Origin: Rhodophyticola sp017644125
GTDB taxonomy: Bacteria; Pseudomonadota; Alphaproteobacteria; Rhodobacterales; Rhodobacteraceae
Length of the DNA: 64,000 bases
Direction: 5' to 3' (one strand)
NCBI RefSeq assembly: GCF_042140125.1
Contig: NZ_CP159473.1
The notes beneath the pieces are model-generated. The model did not search any database. It was not told where the DNA came from and saw only the letters and a program-made list of their open reading frames with translations. A program made the translations under genes and the position numbers. Positions within the stretch are counted from its first letter, which is position 1. Each line of letters begins with the position of its first letter. Of the stretch, positions 16,931 through 26,355 are shown piece by piece.

Positions 16931-18333
16931 ACGTTGCGAAACGCCCAGGGCATGGTCGGATCAATATCCTCGGGGAAATGCTCCCAACGATCCTGAAGCG
17001 GGGTCCAGTCCGTGTAGTGAGCCTCCACCGGGCCCAGATACGGGCGCTGCACCTCAAGGCAGCGGGCGTGGTCCATCTCGTCGGTCTCCACGATGCCTGC
17101 ATCGGGGTTCTCCAGCGCCCAGACCATGCCCGCCAGAACGGCGGAGGTAACCTGCAGCCCGGTCGCGTTCTGAAACGGCGCAAGGTCGCGGGTTTCCGCA
17201 TTCGACAGCCGCGAGCCGAACCAGAGCGCGTTCTTGGCGTGGCCGTAAAGCAGTACGCCCAGCTCGTCGATGCCGCCGACGATCTCGTCCACATCGAGGA
17301 TTTCATGTTTGCTCTGCTGACGGCCGGCACCGAACATCTCATGCAGCGAAAGGACCGCGTCGTCGCAGGGATGATAGGCGTAATGGCAGGTCGGGCGGAA
17401 CTCGGGCGATGCCCCCGCGCCCACCGTGTAATAGTCGGCGATGGAAATCGCCTCGTTATGGGTGACGAGGAAGCCGAATTGCGGGCCCGGTGTGGGGCAC
17501 CAGGTATGAACGCGCGTGATCGCGCCCGGACGGTCCAGCCAGATGCCCGCCTGGCAGCCGGTTTCATGCCGGTACCCGTTTTCGGGGAACCAGGGTTCAT
17601 GTGTGCCCCAGCCCAGTTCTGCGGGCTGGAAGCCTTCGGCAATGAACCCTTCCACAGACCAGGTGTTGACGAACACATTCCGGGGCCGCGGCTTGGGACG
17701 GACCTGCGTATCCCGCTCGGCGATATGAATGCCCTGAACGCCAAGCCCCTGCATCAGCCGCCCCCACCCGGCACGGTCCGAAGGCACGGTCGCGTCCTGG
17801 CCGGTGTCCCGCGCAAGGGTCAAAAGCGCTTCTTTCACGAACCAGCTGACCATGCCGGGATTGGCGCCACAGCAGCTTACCGCGGTCGAGCCGCCGGGAT
17901 TGGCTGCCTTTTCGTCGCGCACCGCCTGCCTCAGCGCGTAATTCGTCCGCTGCGCATTGTCGCTCGTTTCGAAGTAGAACCCCGCCCAGGGTTCGACCAC
18001 CGTGTCGATATAGGGCACTCGAAGTTCGCGGCAGAACTTCATCAGATCCAGCGACGAGGTGTCGACGGAAAGGTTGACGACGAAGCCCTTGCCCGGCTCC
18101 AGCATCTCACCCAGGATTTCCCGGTAGTTCTCACGGGTCAGCGCCACTTGCCGATGCGCGATCCGGTGCTGTTTGAGAAACAGCGCGGCGTCGGCGGACG
18201 GCTCGATCACCGTCAGCTTGTCGGCGTCATGGTCGAAATGGCGCTGGATCAGCGGCAGCGTGCCTTTGCCGATGGAACCGAAACCGATCATCAGGATCGG
18301 GCCATCGATGCGGGCATAAACGGGATGGGACAT
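16918..18333 (-). CDS. hss: Homospermidine synthase
   Basis: 471 residues, usual for the bacterial enzyme. The N-terminal Rossmann motif is MIGFGSIGKGTLPL (about 15-28), with family stretches NLSVDTSSLDLMKFC, TVVEPWAGFY and ANPGMVSWFVKEALL. It makes the polyamine homospermidine from putrescine or spermidine in an NAD-dependent reaction; this is a common polyamine route in alphaproteobacteria. It is a monocistronic gene divergent from the RimK operon across a 201-base gap. Confidence 0.95.
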   Translation of the reverse strand: MSHPVYARIDGPILMIGFGSIGKGTLPLIQRHFDHDADKLTVIEPSADAALFLKQHRIAHRQVALTRENYREILGEMLEPGKGFVVNLSVDTSSLDLMKFCRELRVPYIDTVVEPWAGFYFETSDNAQRTNYALRQAVRDEKAANPGGSTAVSCCGANPGMVSWFVKEALLTLARDTGQDATVPSDRAGWGRLMQGLGVQGIHIAERDTQVRPKPRPRNVFVNTWSVEGFIAEGFQPAELGWGTHEPWFPENGYRHETGCQAGIWLDRPGAITRVHTWCPTPGPQFGFLVTHNEAISIADYYTVGAGASPEFRPTCHYAYHPCDDAVLSLHEMFGAGRQQSKHEILDVDEIVGGIDELGVLLYGHAKNALWFGSRLSNAETRDLAPFQNATGLQVTSAVLAGMVWALENPDAGIVETDEMDHARCLEVQRPYLGPVEAHYTDWTPLQDRWEHFPEDIDPTMPWAFRNVLAT

Positions 18334-18534
18334 GGGGCGCGGGCTCCGGGCTGACTTGGTTTGCGGTGCTCATACGCGCAGAGACCTGTCGTTGCAAACT
18401 GGCGCGGATGACACCCGGGCGCAATCCGCGCACCCGGTGCGGAAAAGCCGCGCCAAGAGCCCGAGACAACTGGTATCCCGCCCGGGGATCACGATAGGGT
18501 CCTCCATCTGCACTCTTCGACGGATCTGACCTGA

Positions 18535-19011
18535 ATGACCCAAACGCCTTCAAAATCATCGCGTGCCCTGATGGTGATCGGCTGGCACGAATGCATAAGC
18601 CTGCCGGAGCTTGGGTTGAGAAACTTCGCCGTCAAGGTCGATACCGGGGCCAAGACAACGGCGCTCCACGCATCCGATATCGAGACGTTTCGCAGAGATG
18701 GCCGTGATTGGGTCAGGTTTCAGCCGCCGGAGGTCAATGGGCTGACCCCCGCTCAGGTCGAATGCCCGATCCATACGATCCGGGACATCACAAATACCAG
18801 CGGCGTGCCCGAGACCCGGATCGTGATCCACACACCGATGGTGATTGCGCGGCGGAAGTGGCATATAGACATTTCCCTGGCCGATCGCGGCTCCATGCGA
18901 TTTCCGCTTATTCTCGGGCGGCGGGCGCTTCGCGGGCACAACATCGCGGTTCATCCCGGTCGATCCTACCTCGTCAGCTCGAAACCCCGTTTCAAAGGAA
19001 CACACCTATGA
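18535..19011 (+). CDS. RimB/retropepsin-like ATP-dependent zinc protease family protein
   Basis: 158 residues. The active-site-like motif KVDTGAKTTALHA (D36) and LILGRRALRG near the C-terminus identify the PF05618 family of retropepsin-like proteins, often labelled putative ATP-dependent zinc protease. Family members beside rimK are proposed to trim the glutamate tail that RimK adds to ribosomal protein S6. Its stop overlaps the rimK ATG by four bases, so the two are made together. Confidence 0.85.
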   Translation: MTQTPSKSSRALMVIGWHECISLPELGLRNFAVKVDTGAKTTALHASDIETFRRDGRDWVRFQPPEVNGLTPAQVECPIHTIRDITNTSGVPETRIVIHTPMVIARRKWHIDISLADRGSMRFPLILGRRALRGHNIAVHPGRSYLVSSKPRFKGTHL

Positions 19012-19913
19012 AAATCGCCATGCTTGCCAGAAACCCCACGCTTTACTCTCACCGGCGTCTGGCGGAAGCAGCGGAAGCACGGGGCCATTCGCTCGATATC
19101 ATCAACACTTTGCGGTGCTACATGAACATCGCCTCGCGGAGGCCCGAGGTTTTCTACAATGGCGAGAAGCTTGTGGGGTATGACGCCGTCATCCCGCGGA
19201 TCGGCGCATCGGTCACCTTTTACGGAATGGCCGTCCTGCGGCAGTTCGAGATGCAGGGCGTCTATCCGCTGAACGAAAGTGTCGCCATCGGGCGCTCCCG
19301 GGACAAGCTGCGATCCATGCAGCTTCTGGCGCGGGACGGGATCGGCCTTCCGGTGACCACATTCGCCCATGATCCGAAGCAGACCGAAGAGGTGCTGGAG
19401 CTTGCGGGCGGCGCGCCCGTGGTGATCAAGCTGCTCGAAGGCACACAGGGCATCGGGGTGGTTCTGGCCGATACCAAACGATCGGCCAAATCGGTGGTGG
19501 AGGCGTTTCGCGGCGCGGGTGTGAACATCCTGCTGCAGGAGTTCATCAAGGAAGCTGGCGGCACCGATATCCGCGCCATCGTGGTGGGCGGCAGGGTCAT
19601 CGCCGCGATGAAACGCACGGGCGCGGCGGGGGACTTCCGCTCGAACCTGCACAGGGGCGGCTCGGCGGAGCTTATCAAACTGTCGCCGGAGGAACGCTCG
19701 ACCGCTGTCCGCGCGGCCCGGGCGATGGGTCTCAATGTCTGCGGCGTCGACATGTTGCGCGCCAATCACGGGCCGGTGGTGATGGAGGTGAACTCCTCCC
19801 CCGGGCTGGAAGGCGTGGAAAAGGCCACCGGGCTGGACGTGGCCGGCAAGATCATCGAATACATCGAGAAGAATGCCAAACCCGGCGCCACGAAGACCAA
19901 AGGCAAGGGATGA
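19008..19913 (+). CDS. rimK: 30S ribosomal protein S6--L-glutamate ligase RimK
   Basis: 301 residues, nearly the length of the Escherichia coli protein. The ATP-grasp fold is evident: GRSRDKLRSMQLLARDGIGLP, VVIKLLEGTQGIGV, DIRAIVVGGRVIAAMKR and the Mg-binding EVNSSPGLEG. RimK adds glutamates to the C-terminus of S6 and can polymerise glutamate. The gene is translationally coupled with a zinc-protease-like gene upstream and an AspA/AstE-like gene downstream, both by ATGA overlaps. Confidence 0.95.
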   Translation: MKIAMLARNPTLYSHRRLAEAAEARGHSLDIINTLRCYMNIASRRPEVFYNGEKLVGYDAVIPRIGASVTFYGMAVLRQFEMQGVYPLNESVAIGRSRDKLRSMQLLARDGIGLPVTTFAHDPKQTEEVLELAGGAPVVIKLLEGTQGIGVVLADTKRSAKSVVEAFRGAGVNILLQEFIKEAGGTDIRAIVVGGRVIAAMKRTGAAGDFRSNLHRGGSAELIKLSPEERSTAVRAARAMGLNVCGVDMLRANHGPVVMEVNSSPGLEGVEKATGLDVAGKIIEYIEKNAKPGATKTKGKG

Positions 19914-20953
19914 TCAGACGCGCAAGCTTCGGGATCGCCGGCGAGATCATCGACGCCGGAAGCCGAAAGACGGTACAGCTTCCGGTCAGCACGCTGTCCG
20001 ATCACACGCCGGTCGCCATCTCGGCCCATGTCATCCATGGTCGCCGCGAAGGCCCGACGGTCTTTGTCAGCGCGGGCATTCACGGGGACGAGGTGATCGG
20101 TGTCGAGATCGTGCGTCGGCTGCTGCGGGCCCGAACCCTCAAATCCTTGCGCGGCACCCTGATCGTTGTGCCGATCGTGAACACTTTCGGCTTTCTCAAC
20201 CATTCGCGCTATCTGCCTGACCGGCGGGATCTCAACCGCTGTTTCCCCGGTTCGCCCCACGGGTCGCTTGCGTCACGGCTGGCGCATATCTTCCTGAAGG
20301 AAATCGTCTCGCGCTGTTCGCTCGGGATCGATCTGCATTCGGCGGCGATCCACCGGACCAACCTGCCGCAGATCCGTGTATCCGCCCGAAATCGCAATGC
20401 CTTGCAACTGGCGCAGGTGTTCGGCGCGCCGGTGATCCTGACCAGCAGCCTGCGCCCCGGCAGCTTGCGGGCCGAGGCGCAGAAGCTTGGCGTCGACATG
20501 CTGCTTTACGAGGCGGGCGAAGGGATGCGGTTCGATGAAATGTCCGTCCGCGCCGGTGTTGCCGGCATCCTGAGGGTTCTGAAGAGCCTTGAGATGCTGC
20601 CGCCGAAAGGCATTGCAAAGGCCAGCGCCCGGTCGGTTTTGTGTTCGGACAGCCACTGGATGCGCGCGCCCGTCGGCGGCCTGCTGCGCATGTTCAAAAG
20701 CGAAGGCGATGTGATCAAGGAAGGCGAGATAATCGCCGCCATCGCGGACCCGTTCGGCGAAGTCGAAACAGAGGTGGCGGCGGAATACAGCGGCATCATC
20801 GTCGGCCGGGCGGTCATGCCCATCGTGCATGAGGGCGATGCCCTGTTCCATATCGCGACGGTGAAATCCGTCGATGTCGCCGAAGCCGCGATCGACGATC
20901 TGGCCAGCCAGCTGGAAGAAGATCCGCTGTTCGACGAGGACGAGATCATCTGA
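19910..20953 (+). CDS. Succinylglutamate desuccinylase / aspartoacylase family protein
   Basis: 347 residues with zinc-carboxypeptidase-type motifs of the AstE/AspA family: H58 and E61 in GIHGDE, DLNRCFPG, H143 in DLHSAA and the catalytic-acid region YEAGEG (about 200-205). After about residue 250 a lipoyl-like beta domain follows (EGDVIKEGEIIAAIADPFGE), then an acidic tail. The family removes acyl groups from N-acylated amino acids. As the third gene of the rimK unit (4-base overlap), its target may be a glutamate-containing chain or an N-acyl product. The exact substrate is unknown. Confidence 0.88.
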   Translation: MIRRASFGIAGEIIDAGSRKTVQLPVSTLSDHTPVAISAHVIHGRREGPTVFVSAGIHGDEVIGVEIVRRLLRARTLKSLRGTLIVVPIVNTFGFLNHSRYLPDRRDLNRCFPGSPHGSLASRLAHIFLKEIVSRCSLGIDLHSAAIHRTNLPQIRVSARNRNALQLAQVFGAPVILTSSLRPGSLRAEAQKLGVDMLLYEAGEGMRFDEMSVRAGVAGILRVLKSLEMLPPKGIAKASARSVLCSDSHWMRAPVGGLLRMFKSEGDVIKEGEIIAAIADPFGEVETEVAAEYSGIIVGRAVMPIVHEGDALFHIATVKSVDVAEAAIDDLASQLEEDPLFDEDEII

Positions 20954-21019
20954 TCACGCGCCCGTCGCCCCGAAGCCGCCCGACCGGGCGGCGCGGGCGC
21001 GCACTCCCATGACCAAAGC

Positions 21020-21050
21020 AAAAGGGCCGCGCATGGCATGGCGCGGCCCC
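21020..21050 (-). terminator. Rho-independent terminator of rpsD
   Basis: A 9-bp perfect stem (GGGCCGCGC at 21024-21032 with 21041-21049) and eight-base loop are followed on the minus strand by TTTTGCTTT. It lies about 25 bases beyond the rpsD stop. Confidence 0.8.
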
Positions 21051-21072
21051 TGATCCTCCGGCGTCGAAACGC

Positions 21073-21693
21073 TCAGTTCTTGGCGTAGTATTCCACGACC
21101 AGATTCGGCTCCATATGCACCGGATAGGGCACATCGCCGAGGGTCGGGGTCCGCACGAAGCTGGCGGTCAGCTTGTTGTGGTCGACGTCGATATAGTCGG
21201 GCACATCGCGCTCGGCCAATTGAGTGGCCTCCAGAATCGCGGCCATCTGCTTGGACTTCTCGCGCACCTCGATCACGTCGCCCTCTTTCACGCGGTAGGA
21301 GGGGATGTTGACGCGCTCGCCGTTCACCAGCACATGGCCGTGGTTCACGAACTGACGCGCGGCAAAGACGGTCGGCACGAATTTCGCGCGGTAGACCACG
21401 GCGTCCAGACGGCGCTCCAGCAGGCCGATCAGGTTTTCACCGGTATCGCCCTTGACCCGCTCGGCCTCGGCATAGATGCGGCGGAACTGCTTTTCGGTCA
21501 GATCGCCATAGTAGCCCTTCAGCTTTTGCTTGGCGCGAAGCTGGATGCCGAAGTCGGACAGCTTGCCCTTGCGGCGCTGACCGTGCTGGCCGGGGCCGTA
21601 TTCGCGGCGGTTGACCGGGGATTTCGGACGACCCCAGATGTTTTCGCCCATCCGGCGGTCGATTTTGTACTTGGCAGACGTGCGTTTGGTCAC
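21073..21693 (-). CDS. rpsD: 30S ribosomal protein S4
   Basis: 206 residues starting at a GTG (21693) preceded by AAGGAG at the right distance, giving the standard N-terminus TKRTSAKYKIDRRMGENIWG. The S4 RNA-binding domain is at about 95-160 (LERRLDAVVYRAKFVPTVFA, VNHGHVLVNGERVNIPSYRV). S4 is a primary 16S rRNA binding protein and often regulates its own synthesis. The gene is monocistronic, with terminators on both sides. An ATG further upstream in frame would add an unconserved extension. Confidence 0.97.
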   Translation of the reverse strand: MTKRTSAKYKIDRRMGENIWGRPKSPVNRREYGPGQHGQRRKGKLSDFGIQLRAKQKLKGYYGDLTEKQFRRIYAEAERVKGDTGENLIGLLERRLDAVVYRAKFVPTVFAARQFVNHGHVLVNGERVNIPSYRVKEGDVIEVREKSKQMAAILEATQLAERDVPDYIDVDHNKLTASFVRTPTLGDVPYPVHMEPNLVVEYYAKN

Positions 21694-21797
21694 GGCTGGT
21701 CTCCTTCCGATGCGCCGCCCGATGGCGGCTATGAAGGGCGTTGTCCTCTGGCAGAAGCCTGACAGGTCTCCCCTTGCGGGGACCACCAACACCAATG

Positions 21798-21823
21798 AAA
21801 ACCCCGGCAGGTGACCGCCGGGG
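21798..21823 (-). terminator. Rho-independent terminator of the Hint-domain gene
   Basis: Seven-bp perfect stem CCCCGGC/GCCGGGG with an eight-base loop, followed on the minus strand by TTTT. It separates the Hint-domain gene from rpsD. Confidence 0.7.
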
Positions 21824-21854
21824 ATGGGTGCTTTTACTCAATGCCGGAGCGGTG

Positions 21855-22916
21855 TCAATGCCCTCGCGTGGTATGCATCAGGATCGCGGCCTCCGCCCGG
21901 CTGACCATCCGCCGGGCCGAGGGGCCGTAATTGTGGGGATCCTGCAACAGGTCGGGGCGCATCTCGATCAGCAGATCCCGCTGCCGGGGTTCCAGATGAT
22001 CCAACCCCATGAAGCCGGGATGAAAGGTCTCGACCTCCAGCCCGTTGGCCCAGATCACCTGATGCCGGTCCAGCATCAGATGCACATAATGGGTTTCGCG
22101 CAGCGAATGATCGACGGTGATGAACCGGTCCCCGACAAGATCGGCGGCGCGCACCAGAACCTCGGGTTCGCCCCAGAGGTCCTGCGCGGCACGGCCCTTG
22201 ACCAGAACCCGATGTTCGGGGGAGACGATCAGATCGTCATCGGGACGATCCACGCCAAGCGCGCCCACCCGCATCCGGATCGGCCGCTGCTCCGGCATTG
22301 CGAAAAGCCGCGCGCCGGACATGCGCCGATGGCCGGACCAGAGCACCTCCTGCGGGCCGTCATCCCGGGTCAGCACCCTGTCGCCGGGGCCCAGATCCTC
22401 GATGGTCATATCGCCGTTTTCGGTACGGATCCGCGTGCCCGGCGTGAAGCAGATCACCGCCGGCAGGGTCTCCCCCACCGGCGGCAGGATACGCTGGCTG
22501 GCCTGCACGATCGTCATCTCGCGGTTGGCGGGCGGCATGTTTTCGGGAAACAGCAGGATCGGCAGGCGCCCGTCGGCAGGCACCACCGGGACGACCGTGT
22601 AGAACCGGGCCCCGTCGGACAGGATGAAGGCTCCGCGAAAAAGCGGATCGGCGTCTTCGGCCGCATCTTCCATGGGTGTCGGGGCGGGGTGATGCAACAT
22701 CTTGCGAACGACCCGCGCGGCGCGCGCGCGCAACTCCGCATGATCCCGGCTTGCCCCCAGAAGCAGTGCTGCGCCATCGCCCTCAAGCGGCAGCGCACGT
22801 CCCCGCCAGCGCCAGGTCATCCCCTCGGCCAGCTCTTGCGCCTGTTCTGCCGGAAACCCTTCAACCAGAGTCTGCGCCCATGAAATCATGAACGTGCCCC
22901 GAAAGCCCGTGCCCAT
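21855..22916 (-). CDS. Hint domain-containing protein
   Basis: 353 residues. Residues about 153-290 form a Hedgehog/intein (Hint) module that begins at the nucleophile-type cysteine C156 in ICFTPGTRI and contains DLGPGDRVLTRDDGPQEVLW and SPEHRVLV. The N-terminal 150 residues are of unknown fold, and about 50 residues follow the module, ending MHTTRGH. Such stand-alone Hint proteins are numerous in Rhodobacteraceae. Autoprocessing is plausible from the Cys and the HRV motif, but neither splicing nor the target is shown. No signal peptide is visible. Confidence 0.85.
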   Translation of the reverse strand: MGTGFRGTFMISWAQTLVEGFPAEQAQELAEGMTWRWRGRALPLEGDGAALLLGASRDHAELRARAARVVRKMLHHPAPTPMEDAAEDADPLFRGAFILSDGARFYTVVPVVPADGRLPILLFPENMPPANREMTIVQASQRILPPVGETLPAVICFTPGTRIRTENGDMTIEDLGPGDRVLTRDDGPQEVLWSGHRRMSGARLFAMPEQRPIRMRVGALGVDRPDDDLIVSPEHRVLVKGRAAQDLWGEPEVLVRAADLVGDRFITVDHSLRETHYVHLMLDRHQVIWANGLEVETFHPGFMGLDHLEPRQRDLLIEMRPDLLQDPHNYGPSARRMVSRAEAAILMHTTRGH

Positions 22917-23015
22917 CTGTCCCGCCTCTTGCGTGTCTTGTTTTTATCCGGCCTTTTCAGCCTGTTCTGGACAAAGGTTAACAGAATCGAATCAGTTGGG
23001 GAAGCGTCGTCTGTC

Positions 23016-23933
23016 CTAAAAGGCCCAGTCAAGCGTCAGCGAGCCGACAACCTGCCCCTCGGGCTGGCCCACAAACTCCTCGGACAGGTAGGTCAGCCCG
23101 TAGAAGATGTTCGAGGCTCCGATATCGTAATTCGCGCCCAAACGCAGGCGATAGCGAACATCCTCCACCTCGTAGCCGCGATCCGACGGTAGCAGTTCCG
23201 AGCTGTCGACATAGGCGACATCGCCCCCGAAAAGGAAGGAAAAGCCGCTTGGATCCAAGCCGTCGACACCGGCGACGCGTTGCCCGGAAACCACATCGCG
23301 AACCCGCAATCCGCCCTCACCGAAGCTGCCAAGCGTCACATCGACCCCGGCGCGGGCCATATTCTCGACCCCGGCCTGAAGCTCCACGAACGGGCGGATC
23401 GCACCGCCCGCAAAATAGATGTCGCGCGCGATTTCCAGTGTGCCGTGCAGGAAAAACCCGTCATCGACCTGAAAATTCCCGACATTCAAGTCTGACAGGC
23501 TAAGCACATCATGGATGTTGGATTGCAGACTATCGAGCCCCGTCTGCTCGCCGATCATCACCAGATCGGCGCCCGCGCTCACATCGAAGCCGGACCAGTC
23601 GAAATGGAGATGCGCCCCGGCGCTGAGCACGCCGGCATAAAGCCGGTCTGCCGGGTTCGGGTTGGTCAGATTGCCCGGGGCCACGATCTCTCCGCGGAAG
23701 CGGTACTCCACGACATCGCCAACACGCGGGCTCAGTTGGCCTTGCCATTGCTCGCCGCGGATAATGGAAAAGGAGTAAGAGCCGGTGCGCCAGCGATCGC
23801 TGCCGTCGCCGATCCAGTCATTGGTAAACACCCGCCCGATGCCAAGTGTCTCGCGCCCCTGTGCAAGGGCCGGCGTCATACCGGTGAGAATCGCAAATGT
23901 CATGAAAGCCGCAAGGCGAATGCCCTTTGCCAT
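23016..23933 (-). CDS. Lipid A deacylase LpxR family outer-membrane protein
   Basis: 305 residues from MAKGIRLAAF, chosen because it gives a normal signal peptide (cleavage about ALAQ-G); a start ten codons earlier (23963) is possible. The mature N-terminus FTNDWIGDGSDRW and GEQTGLDSLQSNIH match the DUF2219/LpxR pattern, in which Asn/Asp, Thr/Ser and His residues form the active site of the outer-membrane lipid A 3'-O-deacylase. Beta-strand periodicity and a terminal Phe (LDWAF) fit an outer-membrane barrel. It is likely monocistronic. Confidence 0.78.
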   Translation of the reverse strand: MAKGIRLAAFMTFAILTGMTPALAQGRETLGIGRVFTNDWIGDGSDRWRTGSYSFSIIRGEQWQGQLSPRVGDVVEYRFRGEIVAPGNLTNPNPADRLYAGVLSAGAHLHFDWSGFDVSAGADLVMIGEQTGLDSLQSNIHDVLSLSDLNVGNFQVDDGFFLHGTLEIARDIYFAGGAIRPFVELQAGVENMARAGVDVTLGSFGEGGLRVRDVVSGQRVAGVDGLDPSGFSFLFGGDVAYVDSSELLPSDRGYEVEDVRYRLRLGANYDIGASNIFYGLTYLSEEFVGQPEGQVVGSLTLDWAF

Positions 23934-24018
23934 GTCAAACTGCCCCATATCCTGCGCCGTCATTTTCTGCGGCTTAATCTAGAATTTCGTCGAAATTAAC
24001 ACGACTTGTGCATTGCGA

Positions 24019-26298
24019 CTAGCCACATTTGGAATAACCGCAATCGGCGCAGGTCAGACATCCTTCGATCATCCGCATCTCGTGACTGCCGCAGGAGGAG
24101 CAGACCGGCCCCCTCGGGCGCCCGCCCATCTCGATCACCCTGGCCTGCGGATCGGCCTTCAGGCCCATTCCCTCGCCATCGATGAAGCCGATGGAAATCA
24201 GATGGCGTTCGATCACGCCGCCGATGGCCGCGAGGATCGAGGGCACGTATTTTCCGTTCATCCACGCACCGCCGCGCGGGTCGAACACGGCCTTCAGTTC
24301 CTCCACCACGAAGGAGATATCGCCGCCGCGCCGGAACACCGCCGAAATCATCCGGGTCAGCGCCACGGTCCAGGCGAAATGCTCCATGTTCTTGGAATTG
24401 ATGAACACTTCGAAGGGCCGGCGATGACCGTTCTGCACGATATCGTTGATGGTGATGTAGATCGCATGGCTGCTTTCGGGCCAGCGCAGCTTGTAGGTCT
24501 GCCCCTCAAGGGACTGTGGCCGGTCGAGCGGCTCGGAGATATAGACCACCTCGCCTTCCTGTGCGATTTCGCCGACCTTCGATCCCGGCGTCTTTTCCTG
24601 CGCCTCCGACACGCTGAGAACGGAGCCTGTCACGTCATTGGGCCGATAGGTCGTACACCCCTTGCAGCCGGTATCCCAGGCCTGCATGTAGACATCCTTG
24701 AAATCCTCGAAGCTGATATCCTCGGGACAATTGATTGTTTTCGAGATACTGCTGTCGATCCAGCGCTGCGCGGCGGCCTGCATTTTCACATGATCGGCGG
24801 GCGGCAGGGTTTGGGCATTCACGAAATGATCCGGCAGATCGATATCGCCGAATTTCTCCCGCCAGAGCTGGACGGCGTAATCCTCGACCTCTTCCTCGGT
24901 CCGGCTTCCGTCCCGCTGCAGCACCTTGCGCGTGTAGCTATAGGCAAAGACGGGCTCGATACCCGAGGAGACATTGCCGGCGTAGAGCGAAATGGTTCCG
25001 GTGGGCGCGATGGAGGTGAGCAACGCGTTGCGGATGCCATGCTCGGCAATGGCTTCGCGGATATCCTCGTCCATGCCCTGCATGTTGCCGGAGGCGAGAA
25101 AGCCCTTGGCATCGAACAGCGGGAACGCGCCCTTCTCCTTCGCCAGATCGACCGAGGCGAGATAGGCCGCGCGCGCGATCTGATGCATCCACGCCTCTGT
25201 CTGCGCCGCGGCGGCATCGGAGCCGTAGCGGAGCCCCAGCATCAGAAGCGCGTCGGCAAGCCCGGTCACGCCCAGACCGATCCGGCGTTTTGCCTGCGCT
25301 TCACGCGCCTGCGCCTCCAGCGGGAACCGGGAGGCATCGACCACATTGTCCATCATCCGGATCGCCACGCGAACCAGATCGTCCAGCGCCGTCTCGTCCA
25401 GGCGCGCGGCGCTCTCGAACGGGTCCGTCACAAGGCGGGCAAGATTGATCGAGCCAAGCAGACATGCGCCATAGGGTGGCAGCGGTTGCTCCCCGCAGGG
25501 GTTGGTCGCCGCGATATCCTCGACATAGTTCAGATTGTTGGCGGCATTGATCCGGTCGATGAAGATCACCCCCGGCTCGGCATAATCATAGGTCGACTGC
25601 ATGATCTTGTTCCACAGATCGCGCGCCTGCACCGTGTGGTAGACCTTGCCGTCAAAAACCAGATCCCAGGATCTGTCGTCCTTCACCGCATCCATGAACG
25701 GATCCGTCACAAGAACCGAGACGTTGAACATTCTAAGCCGCGCGGGGTCGGATTTGGCGGTGATGAAATCCTCGATATCCGGATGGTCGCAGCGCATCGT
25801 GGCCATCATCGCGCCGCGCCGCGAGCCCGCCGACATGATGGTGCGGCACATCGCGTCCCAGACATCCATGAAGCTGAGCGGTCCCGACGCATCGGCGGCC
25901 ACACCTTTCACATCCGCGCCCTTTGGCCGGATGGTGGAGAAATCATAGCCGATCCCGCCGCCCTGCTGCATCGTCAGCGCGGCCTCCTTCAGGTTGTCGA
26001 AGATACCGCCCATGCTGTCGGGGATCGTGCCCATCACGAAACAATTGAAAAGCGTCACCGAGCGGCCGGTTCCCGCGCCCGCTATGATGCGCCCCGCAGG
26101 CAGGTATCTGAAATCCTCAAGCGCGGCATAGAAACGGCCTTCCCAAAGCTCCGGCTCGGTCTCCACGCTGGCCAGCGACCGGGCGATCCGACGCCAGGTG
26201 TCTTCGACCGTCTGGTCGATCGGTGTGCCATCCGCCTCTTTCAGGCGATACTTCATGTCCCAGATCTGCTCGGCAATCGGGGCGGAAAAACGGGACAT
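24019..26298 (-). CDS. nrdJ: Adenosylcobalamin-dependent (class II) ribonucleoside-diphosphate reductase
   Basis: 759 residues. It has the redox cysteine in TLFNCFVMG, the finger-loop motif NPCGEQPLPPYGACLLGSIN with the thiyl cysteine region, SAGSRRGAMMATM, and the C-terminal zinc-ribbon-like CSSCG...CADCGYSKCG that resembles the swinging cysteine tail. Class II enzymes reduce ribonucleotides using vitamin B12 with or without oxygen. RBS GGGAG lies nine bases before the ATG. A consensus DnaA box lies about 50 bases upstream of the start codon, between it and the divergent DUF1489 gene. The NrdR repressor gene is at 40374-40841. Confidence 0.96.
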   Translation of the reverse strand: MSRFSAPIAEQIWDMKYRLKEADGTPIDQTVEDTWRRIARSLASVETEPELWEGRFYAALEDFRYLPAGRIIAGAGTGRSVTLFNCFVMGTIPDSMGGIFDNLKEAALTMQQGGGIGYDFSTIRPKGADVKGVAADASGPLSFMDVWDAMCRTIMSAGSRRGAMMATMRCDHPDIEDFITAKSDPARLRMFNVSVLVTDPFMDAVKDDRSWDLVFDGKVYHTVQARDLWNKIMQSTYDYAEPGVIFIDRINAANNLNYVEDIAATNPCGEQPLPPYGACLLGSINLARLVTDPFESAARLDETALDDLVRVAIRMMDNVVDASRFPLEAQAREAQAKRRIGLGVTGLADALLMLGLRYGSDAAAAQTEAWMHQIARAAYLASVDLAKEKGAFPLFDAKGFLASGNMQGMDEDIREAIAEHGIRNALLTSIAPTGTISLYAGNVSSGIEPVFAYSYTRKVLQRDGSRTEEEVEDYAVQLWREKFGDIDLPDHFVNAQTLPPADHVKMQAAAQRWIDSSISKTINCPEDISFEDFKDVYMQAWDTGCKGCTTYRPNDVTGSVLSVSEAQEKTPGSKVGEIAQEGEVVYISEPLDRPQSLEGQTYKLRWPESSHAIYITINDIVQNGHRRPFEVFINSKNMEHFAWTVALTRMISAVFRRGGDISFVVEELKAVFDPRGGAWMNGKYVPSILAAIGGVIERHLISIGFIDGEGMGLKADPQARVIEMGGRPRGPVCSSCGSHEMRMIEGCLTCADCGYSKCG

Positions 26299-26346
26299 CG
26301 GCGGCAGCTCCCTTAACGCGGCAGGGTGACGAAATTAACAGTGATC

Positions 26347-26355
26347 TGTGGATAA
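26347..26355 (-). promoter_or_regulatory. DnaA-box-like site (TTATCCACA) upstream of nrdJ
   Basis: A perfect nine-base match to the DnaA-box consensus, reading TTATCCACA on the coding strand of nrdJ. By base composition this nonamer should be rare in 64 kb of GC-rich DNA. DnaA control of ribonucleotide reductase is known in Escherichia coli; here it is an inference from position. Confidence 0.5.

Noticed and set aside
24013..26316. 767-codon plus-strand frame antisense to nrdJ
   Set aside because: Complete nrdJ motifs are on the other strand; the antisense protein shows no recognisable signature.
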